64,000 nucleotides of DNA from Sulfurimonas sp. (GTDB taxonomy: Bacteria; Campylobacterota; Campylobacteria; Campylobacterales; Sulfurimonadaceae). The translations under genes and the position numbers were made by a program. The stretch is from the NCBI GenBank assembly GCA_026988315.1, contig JALSLJ010000076.1, forward strand, positions 33,760 to 97,759, read 5' to 3'. The notes under the pieces were generated by a model, which did no database searches, was not told the DNA's origin, and saw only the letters and a list, made by a program, of their open reading frames with translations. This document shows, in pieces, positions 57,258-64,000 of this stretch (position 1 is its first letter; each line of letters starts with the position of its first letter).

Positions 57258-58136
57258 ATGAGAGAAACTTTTAAGATAGTATGTGTGCTAATTTTTATTA
57301 ACTTTTTTATTGTTGGGTGTATTGATAAAAATGCTACTGCAACAAATGAAGTGATAGAGGGTGAGTGTAGCTTAAATGCAGACTATATAATTAATACTGA
57401 GCCCATAAGACTTTATAGTGATAATCTTGACGCTCCAACTATTATACTACTACATGGGAAAAATGGTTCCCCATTGAGTAGTGATATATATAGCTTAGCA
57501 GATGATTTTAAATTTGATGGCTATAATGTAATCATGCCCTATATGGCTTGGTCTAGCACTCAATGGAGTGGAACTTTTTGTGATAGTATCTCCTATCTCA
57601 ATTATCTCATACTAACTGAAAAAGCAAAAACAGATCAAGATGTAATACTTGCAGGGTATGACCTTGGAGCAACTGTAGCACTCTCATACGAAGCGATGTC
57701 AAATACGCTAAAAGCAGATACTCTTAATATCTTAGCACCCAGTCATTTTATCCATCAAGATAGTGCTTTAGCCAATGCTCATGCTGATAGTATAGCCCTA
57801 GCAAAAGAGATGGTGGAGAACAATCAAAGTGACGAGATAAAGACTTTTTACACTTACAATAATAATACTGCCGTAGCTATCACTACAACTCCTGAGATAT
57901 ACCTCTCTTTTCATGATATAGATGAGTTTCCAAATATAGAGGAGACAACACCACTAGTTTTCACATGGATGCTTTGGCTCGCTGGTCAAGATGATCCTCT
58001 TACAACATCTGCCATGAGCTATGGCATCGTAGATCTTATTCCATCTTATCAGACATACAAAGAAATTCCCGGAAATCATACAACTTTCTTAACTGATGTG
58101 TCTGATGAGTTTAACACCTGGTATAATGAGTATTAA
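57258..58136 (+). CDS. Alpha/beta-hydrolase-like lipoprotein
   Basis: Lipobox FFIVGCID; TIILLHGKNGSP; ILAGYDLGATVALSYEA; C-terminal GNHTTF. Confidence 0.75.
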   Translation: MRETFKIVCVLIFINFFIVGCIDKNATATNEVIEGECSLNADYIINTEPIRLYSDNLDAPTIILLHGKNGSPLSSDIYSLADDFKFDGYNVIMPYMAWSSTQWSGTFCDSISYLNYLILTEKAKTDQDVILAGYDLGATVALSYEAMSNTLKADTLNILAPSHFIHQDSALANAHADSIALAKEMVENNQSDEIKTFYTYNNNTAVAITTTPEIYLSFHDIDEFPNIEETTPLVFTWMLWLAGQDDPLTTSAMSYGIVDLIPSYQTYKEIPGNHTTFLTDVSDEFNTWYNEY

Positions 58137-58137
58137 T

Positions 58138-59475
58138 CTAAGATAAAAAGCTTACTCCAATAAACAAAACAAATGCGATACATCCACTTATAAGAGCATA
58201 AGGGAGTTGAGTTCTTACATGCTCTATAACCTCACACTCTGCTGCCATTGAAGAGATTATGGTTGTATCTGAGATTGGTGAGCAATGATCACCAAAAACC
58301 CCACCAGATATTACAGCACCTATACACAAAGCGACATTAGCATCCATGCCTACTGCCATTGGGATAGCCACGGGAACCATTATGCTAAATGTTCCCCAAC
58401 TCGTCCCCGTTGCAAATGCCATAAGTGAACTTAGTAAAAATATAACACTTGCCAAAAGATAGACACTTAAACTCTCACTCGCCAATGATGCCAAATAAAG
58501 TCCTGTTTTTAAATCACTAGTAACACTGCCTATAGAAAAAGCAAACAAAAGTATCAACGCTATAGGGATAAATTTTTTAGCTCCACTTAAAGCTGTAGAG
58601 CTCCACAGAGATATAGACATATTTTTTGTTCCAACATAGTAAAGAAACATAATAAACAGAGTTAGCAACATTGTATAAAAAACAGAACTTGAACCACTCC
58701 CCTTTAAAATATTTCCATCACCTGTAATATATAAAAATATAAATACAAAAACTACCATAAGTAAAATAGGCAAAAGCATATAGTACATACTTGCACTTTT
58801 TTCATCACTCTCTGACTCAGCACTAGAGATATGTTTTGCATCTTTCATAGCACCTATATCTATGCTGAAGTATATTGATAAAAATGTTACCACTAAAGCA
58901 CTCATGGCATAAAAATTATAAAAAACTGCATCTATTAAGATGCTAATCGCGTCCCCCTCAATCATCCCTAAAGTCAACTGAGTAGTTATGAGACCAAGTA
59001 AAAGTGCTCCCCAGCCATTTAGAACGACAAGAGAACTGATTGGTGCGGATGTTGAGTCACATACAAAGGCTAACTTCGCACGAGAGACCCCATACTTGTC
59101 ACAAAGCGGTTTACCCACTGCACCCGAGACTAAAGCGGTAATAGATGACTCTATAAAAATCACTACACCTATGATATAACTCAAAAAAAGTGCCGAACGC
59201 GCAGATGCTATCAACTCTTTTTTCTCTCCTATATAGTGAACAAAACCGCCTATACCGCCTGACTTTTCAATCAAAGCCATTATGCTCCCTACTAAAACAG
59301 CAAACCCTAAGGTTTTTAAAATCCAAGCTTTGGATAAAAGAGATGAAAAGAGTGTAAAAAGTGCTTCAAAAGAATCGATAAAATGAAAGTTATTTAAAAC
59401 AAAAACTCCTAACAAAGTTCCGCTAAAAAGAGATAAAAGTACATTTTTACAATAGAGTGCTAAAACTATAGCCAA
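58138..59475 (-). CDS. NhaC-family Na+/H+ antiporter-like membrane protein
   Basis: Multi-TM; LMAFATGTSWGTFSIMVPVAIPMA, GGVFGDHCSPISDTTIISSMA. Confidence 0.9.
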   Translation of the reverse strand: MAIVLALYCKNVLLSLFSGTLLGVFVLNNFHFIDSFEALFTLFSSLLSKAWILKTLGFAVLVGSIMALIEKSGGIGGFVHYIGEKKELIASARSALFLSYIIGVVIFIESSITALVSGAVGKPLCDKYGVSRAKLAFVCDSTSAPISSLVVLNGWGALLLGLITTQLTLGMIEGDAISILIDAVFYNFYAMSALVVTFLSIYFSIDIGAMKDAKHISSAESESDEKSASMYYMLLPILLMVVFVFIFLYITGDGNILKGSGSSSVFYTMLLTLFIMFLYYVGTKNMSISLWSSTALSGAKKFIPIALILLFAFSIGSVTSDLKTGLYLASLASESLSVYLLASVIFLLSSLMAFATGTSWGTFSIMVPVAIPMAVGMDANVALCIGAVISGGVFGDHCSPISDTTIISSMAAECEVIEHVRTQLPYALISGCIAFVLFIGVSFLS

Positions 59476-59513
59476 TAGAGATGGAACTAAGGAGATCGCA
59501 GAGAGTTCTATGG

Positions 59514-60137
59514 CTAAAACTCTGTTGCAAGAAGGATTAAACCTAAACGACCAAACTTTTCTTTGTAGAGTTCACATTCCTTTTCATCAACCTCTTTAAA
59601 TCCAAGTTTTTTATAAAAAAGCATACTCTCTAGTGAACCTATCTCGATAATTGTTTGAGCAATTCTATAACCTTTTAGCCTTGCACTTAAAAGACTTTTT
59701 TGCATTAAAGCTTTTAAGATGCCTACATCTTTAAAATCATCAATCTCTTCCATAAAGTCAAACATTAATGTTCTATTATTTTGCTCAAAGTTACATTCAT
59801 TTAAAAATTCTAACTTCTTCTCAGGATCGATTGAATCATCCACTTCTTTTAGTGCATCAACAAAGGTTTGCCTATTGGAAAAACGAGGTTCATAACTACA
59901 AAGGGTGCCAACACTTCTCCCATCAACTTCTGCAATTAAAAAATTACTATAGTGGCAATGGTTTTTAGCCTTTGTTTGCGTCAATAGTTCTAAGGATTTT
60001 AAGATTCCCTCATCATCTCCTGCCTCAAACACTAAATCGAAAATACCATACTTTTTTCCAGCTCTTGAGCTCTGCAATATCATTTTAGCTAAAAAACTCA
60101 CATCTTCTACAATCGCTTTTCTTATTTTAATATTCAT
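59514..60137 (-). CDS. GNAT-family acetyltransferase
   Basis: IRKAIVEDVSFLAKMI, FLIAEVDGRSVGTLCSYE, ESMLFYKKLGFKEVDEKE. Confidence 0.8.
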   Translation of the reverse strand: MNIKIRKAIVEDVSFLAKMILQSSRAGKKYGIFDLVFEAGDDEGILKSLELLTQTKAKNHCHYSNFLIAEVDGRSVGTLCSYEPRFSNRQTFVDALKEVDDSIDPEKKLEFLNECNFEQNNRTLMFDFMEEIDDFKDVGILKALMQKSLLSARLKGYRIAQTIIEIGSLESMLFYKKLGFKEVDEKECELYKEKFGRLGLILLATEF

Positions 60138-60193
60138 AATACTTTATCCGTTTTATTAAACTTTTTCATATAATAGTAATAGTACCATACCTT

Positions 60194-60886
60194 ATGATAA
60201 AAAGTTTCTTAATTATTGCAAGTTTGCAAATTATTTTATATAGTTCTGAGCAAATCATCTTAGTTGTGAGTGATAACTTCAACAGTTCCAAGGCATATTT
60301 AGAGTGCTATGAAGATGGTGAAAAAATCTTTGATACAAAAAAAGTAAACATCGGTACAAATGGTTTAGGTTGGGGTTTAGGAGAGGTGGAACTTACACAA
60401 AAAGCCTCCGAACCTTTCAAACGAGAGGGAGACAAAAAAGCACCTGCTGGTGTATTCAAGATTACATCTGTTTTTGGTTATGCAAAACAAGAAAATACAA
60501 ATCTTCCGTATTTACACACTTCAAATTTAATTTGCGTGGATGATGTCGATTCTGATTTTTACAACCAAATTATTCCTATGCCAAAAAAACAACCAAAAAG
60601 TTTCGAGATTATGAGCAGAAAAGATCATCAGTACGAACTTGGCATAGTAGTTGGGCATAATCAAAATGGAGTTAAAAAGAGCGGCTCCTGTATTTTTATC
60701 CATGTCAAAAAATCAAAAAATGCCTCCACCGCTGGATGCACTGCTATGAGTTTAGAAGAGTTAGAAGAGATAGTTGCTTGGTTAGATACGAGCAAGAACC
60801 CCATTCTTATCCAAATTCCAAAGTCTTCATCGAAAGAGATTTTGAAACTGTACCCTGAACTTAAAAGCTCAAAATTATTGAACTAA
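60194..60886 (+). CDS. L,D-transpeptidase (YkuD-like)
   Basis: KAPAGVFKI...GSCIFIHVKKSKNASTAGCTAMSLEELEEI (HxnSxGC-type active site). Confidence 0.85.
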   Translation: MIKSFLIIASLQIILYSSEQIILVVSDNFNSSKAYLECYEDGEKIFDTKKVNIGTNGLGWGLGEVELTQKASEPFKREGDKKAPAGVFKITSVFGYAKQENTNLPYLHTSNLICVDDVDSDFYNQIIPMPKKQPKSFEIMSRKDHQYELGIVVGHNQNGVKKSGSCIFIHVKKSKNASTAGCTAMSLEELEEIVAWLDTSKNPILIQIPKSSSKEILKLYPELKSSKLLN

Positions 60887-62481
60887 ACTTCCTCTTCTCT
60901 ACTCATAGAGTCTTTTGCCTCTATCCCTAGAAGTAAAAGACCTGTTTTGAGTGAAAGGGCTACTACCATAAGTAGTTTAAGAAGTTTTACCTCATCCTCT
61001 GTACCTATAATTCTACAATCATAATAAAACTTATGCAGGGATGCTGCAAGTGCTTTTAGGTAATCCGGCAGTTTTTGAACCTGACGAGAGTTAAAAGCAT
61101 CTTCGATTATTTCAGGGAGTAAAAGTGCGTCAAACAAAAGGACATCTGCATTTTCTCCTAAGTTTTTCAGAGGAGATTTCAAAATCTCCTCTTCACTTAT
61201 ATCGCTTTTAGAAAGAATTGTTTTGATTCTAGCGTGAGCATACTGGATGTAAAAAATTGGATTTGAGCTATCTTGCTTTTTGAACTCACTAATATCAAAT
61301 TCTAAGGCAGTATCACTCTTTTTAGAGGCAAAAATGTATCTGAGTGCATCACTTCCAATCTCTTCAACTATATCACTCATAAGGATGACATTTCCTGCGC
61401 GCTTACTCATCTTATAGGGTTCACCATCTTTTAGTAAGCTCACCATCTGAGAGAGAAGAGTTTCTAATTTTTTAGAATCGTAACCTAAAAACTCTACCGC
61501 TGCATTGACACGAGGGATGTAACCATGGTGATCAGCACCCCATATGTTAATATAATGATCATAGCCACGCTCAAACTTTTGGTTGTGATAAACTATGTCT
61601 CCAGCTAGATATGTTGGGCGTTTATCTTCACGAACAACAACTCTATCTTTCTCGTCACCTTTAATCTCTGAGGCGATCCACATCTTCCCTTCGCTCTCAT
61701 AAACACCCTCACCCATCTTTTGCATCACTCTATCCCAGTCACCATAAAGGGAAGATTCATTTACAAAAGTGTCAAAGTGGATATTAAGATCTGCTAAAGA
61801 GCTTATAATTATCTCCATAACGCCATCTTTTGCCCAAAGAGCTAGCTCTTTTTGACGAGATACATCACTAAGAATCTCTTTGCCAAATTTTTCTACAGCT
61901 TTTATAGAAAGCTCTCTTAGATACTCGCCTCTATAGTAGCTCTCTGGATATGTAACATCTTCATTCAGAATATTTGCACGACCCTCAAGCTGGATAGAAA
62001 GACCTAGTAAATCTATCTGATTCCCTGCATCATTTATATAATACTCAGCAGTGATATCATAACCCAAATGTCTCCCTAAACGGAGAAGTGTATCTCCATA
62101 AACGGCACCACGAGCATGACCAATATGGAGTGGTCCAGTAGGATTTGCGCTCACAAACTCTAAAAGAATTTTAGTATTTTTTTCTTGTTTGCCAAACTGC
62201 TGTGAATTTTCTAAAGCCCAATCAGCATACTCACTTAAAAAATTTTCACTCAAGCGAAAATTCAAATACCCTTTTACAGACTCAACACTGCTAAAATATT
62301 CATGATTGTCAAAGGAGGATGCCAACTCCTCTGCAATTATCATAGGAGATTTTCTAAGTTCTTTCGCTAAAGAAAAAGCGATAGGGGTAGCAAAATGACC
62401 GAAACTACGGTCACGAGGCTTCTCTAAAACAACTTCACGACCAAATTTTTCACCTAAAAGTGCTGATACTCGTTGTTTCAA
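60883..62481 (-). CDS. argS: Arginyl-tRNA synthetase
   Basis: FVSANPTGPLHIGHARGAVYGD, KMSKRAGNVI. Confidence 0.97.
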   Translation of the reverse strand: MKQRVSALLGEKFGREVVLEKPRDRSFGHFATPIAFSLAKELRKSPMIIAEELASSFDNHEYFSSVESVKGYLNFRLSENFLSEYADWALENSQQFGKQEKNTKILLEFVSANPTGPLHIGHARGAVYGDTLLRLGRHLGYDITAEYYINDAGNQIDLLGLSIQLEGRANILNEDVTYPESYYRGEYLRELSIKAVEKFGKEILSDVSRQKELALWAKDGVMEIIISSLADLNIHFDTFVNESSLYGDWDRVMQKMGEGVYESEGKMWIASEIKGDEKDRVVVREDKRPTYLAGDIVYHNQKFERGYDHYINIWGADHHGYIPRVNAAVEFLGYDSKKLETLLSQMVSLLKDGEPYKMSKRAGNVILMSDIVEEIGSDALRYIFASKKSDTALEFDISEFKKQDSSNPIFYIQYAHARIKTILSKSDISEEEILKSPLKNLGENADVLLFDALLLPEIIEDAFNSRQVQKLPDYLKALAASLHKFYYDCRIIGTEDEVKLLKLLMVVALSLKTGLLLLGIEAKDSMSREEEV

Positions 62482-62484
62482 GAT

Positions 62485-62724
62485 TTAAGCTTGTGTAGTA
62501 TTTTTTGGAGCTTGGGCAGATGCAGTAGTTTCATCACTGCCCTCTACTTTCTTTGGTGCATCTGTAGTTGCAGCTGTAGGGGTGTCATCTTCTTTCATTT
62601 CACTTTTAAAGTTTTTGATCCCTTTACCAATACCCTTTGCTAAATCTGGTATCTTTTTAGCACCAAACAATAAAACGATGATTCCAAAAATTATTAATAG
62701 TTCTGTTCCACTAGGCATTCCCAT
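62485..62724 (-). CDS. tatA: Sec-independent translocase TatA/E
   Basis: [43 protein letters not shown]. Confidence 0.95.
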   Translation of the reverse strand: MGMPSGTELLIIFGIIVLLFGAKKIPDLAKGIGKGIKNFKSEMKEDDTPTAATTDAPKKVEGSDETTASAQAPKNTTQA

Positions 62725-62810
62725 AGTCGCTATCCTTTATTTAAAATTAAGTTGTGTAGTATAACTACACTTTGCTGTAAATACTCTTATCGTAATAATA
62801 AGCATAGGCT

Positions 62811-63440
62811 TTATTGCTCTATATCTTCCCACTTTTGCACAAATTCATTAATTTTATCGGTTGGAATTTTTATCCTTGCTGTTTTTGCTATTTGCTTTAA
62901 AACATCTGCGGCCATCTCAAAATCATCATTTACTATGACAAAATCATACTCTGAAGTTCTTTGAATCTCTCTTTTAGCCATTTTTATTCTCTTTTGAATC
63001 ACTTCTATAGAATCTGTTGAACGACTTAAAAGTCTTTTCTTTAATTCTGAAAGAGTTGGCGGAGTGATAAAAACAGATGTTGTAATATCTCCTAGTCTGT
63101 TATTGACCGCTGTGTTTCCTTGAACATCAATGTCAAAAATTACTAGTTTGCCCTTATTTAAAGCTTCTCTAACTGGCTTTAAAGATGTTCCGTAGTAATT
63201 TCCATGAACTAAAGCATATTCTAAAAAATTATTTTCCTCAATATCTTTAGCAAACTCTTCATTACTTACAAAATGATAATGCACACCCTCCTCTTCACCT
63301 TCTCTCATAGGACGAGTTGTAGTTGATATAGAAAAATAATAATCTCCAATATCATCTGCGATTTCATTAATCAAAGAGCTTTTTCCAGCACCACTAGGAC
63401 CTGATAGCACTAATACAACTCCATTTTTTTCATACATCAT
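62811..63440 (-). CDS. gmk: Guanylate kinase
   Basis: VLSGPSGAGKSSLINEI, STTTRPMREGEEEGVHYHFV. Confidence 0.97.
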   Translation of the reverse strand: MMYEKNGVVLVLSGPSGAGKSSLINEIADDIGDYYFSISTTTRPMREGEEEGVHYHFVSNEEFAKDIEENNFLEYALVHGNYYGTSLKPVREALNKGKLVIFDIDVQGNTAVNNRLGDITTSVFITPPTLSELKKRLLSRSTDSIEVIQKRIKMAKREIQRTSEYDFVIVNDDFEMAADVLKQIAKTARIKIPTDKINEFVQKWEDIEQ

Positions 63441-64000
63441 TTCTCACCCAATGTTATGTTAATATTGATCTTCATCCCTTGTAATGATGCTGCTACATCT
63501 TCATTTGAGAGGGCTTGAAGTAGTTTTTTCAAGGCTTCTACACCTTCGTTGCCTGATGGTTTTTCACCTATATCAGCCTCTTGATTGAACTCTTGTGATC
63601 CAGCAGGATTTGGAGCTATATCATCAGTAGTATCAACCACTTCTTCTAATTCATCGCTAACTTCCTCGCCAATAGCTAGTTTTAAATCCCTACTTGTAAG
63701 TCCATCCATAGAATCAATCTCACTCGTAGCAATATCAATCAATGTTTCTTCATCTACTTCACTCTCTAGCTCTTCTTCACTTAATTCAGATACAGCACTC
63801 TGTATCTCTGCTTCAAGATCTTCGCCTTCTAAATCATGAAGGTCAAGCTCTTCATCTTCTCCATCAAGTGAAAGTTCTTCACTCTCATCCAATTCCTCAA
63901 GGTCAAGCTCTTCATCTTCTCCATCAAGTGAAAGTTCTTCACTCTCATCCAATTCCTCAAGGTCAAGCTCTTCATCTTCTCCATCAAGTGAAAGTTCTTC
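63437..64000 (-). CDS. Partial CDS: highly acidic repetitive protein (poly-E-rich-like; N-terminus outside window)
   Basis: Glu/Asp-rich frame (DESEELSLDGEDEELDLEEL repeats) continuing off the window; C-terminal conserved block GVEALKKLLQALSNEDVAASLQGMKININITLGEK; adjacent to gmk. Confidence 0.75.
   Translation of the reverse strand, partial: EELSLDGEDEELDLEELDESEELSLDGEDEELDLEELDESEELSLDGEDEELDLHDLEGEDLEAEIQSAVSELSEEELESEVDEETLIDIATSEIDSMDGLTSRDLKLAIGEEVSDELEEVVDTTDDIAPNPAGSQEFNQEADIGEKPSGNEGVEALKKLLQALSNEDVAASLQGMKININITLGEK
63841..64000. repeat. Perfect 60-bp tandem repeat (at least 2.67 copies, continues beyond window)
   Basis: Three successive 60-nt blocks starting at 63841, 63901 and 63961 are identical over their available length. 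Confidence 0.97.

Noticed and set aside
1-64000. CRISPR array, prophage or IS element
   Set aside because: No regularly spaced direct repeats with unique spacers, and no integrase/transposase/phage structural proteins recognised in any frame; the repeats seen are palindromes or contiguous tandem units.
1-64000. Short antisense ORFs in the track (e.g. 732..953 +, 6927..7289 +, 10954..11277 +, 63585..63839 +)
   Set aside because: They lie opposite clearly recognisable genes, have low-complexity or composition-driven translations, and lack SD sequences or family motifs.
1-64000. tRNA or rRNA genes
   Set aside because: Intergenic gaps are short and none showed a recognisable TPsiC/CCA-type cloverleaf by eye; a tRNAscan/Infernal run would be needed to be certain.

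Overview
The window is AT-rich chromosomal DNA from a Sulfurimonas-like Campylobacterota. The assignment rests on gene content and order that I recall from Helicobacter/Sulfurimonas: rlmB..hom, ribE-flhX, glcD-pgbA-M23 peptidase, flgB-flgC-fliE-ftsI, metK/ndk/rpmF/plsX/fabH, and argS-tatA-gmk-acidic protein. Most of it is ordinary core genome on the minus strand. The stand-out accessory region is the left end (about 1-6230, running off the window). It is a minus-strand gene series encoding a monoheme cytochrome c, an 11-12-heme cytochrome, an 8-heme cytochrome, a 4-heme cytochrome resembling the OmcE filament-forming family, an NHL-repeat beta-propeller lipoprotein, a parvulin-type PPIase and a truncated, probably beta-barrel outer-membrane protein. 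I read this as a candidate extracellular electron transfer / cytochrome-filament locus. Other points of interest are a covarying family of small palindromic repeats, two copies of which lie in frame inside priA; a diguanylate cyclase with a periplasmic CxxCH motif; an OprC/NosA-like TonB receptor with a CxxxM motif; a 142-bp imperfect palindrome at the fabH 3' end; a MoxR/VWA/repeat-protein triad; and perfect 60-bp tandem repeats in an acidic protein next to gmk. No CRISPR array, rRNA, prophage or IS transposase was recognised. All calls are from reading translations and motifs; no database search was run.
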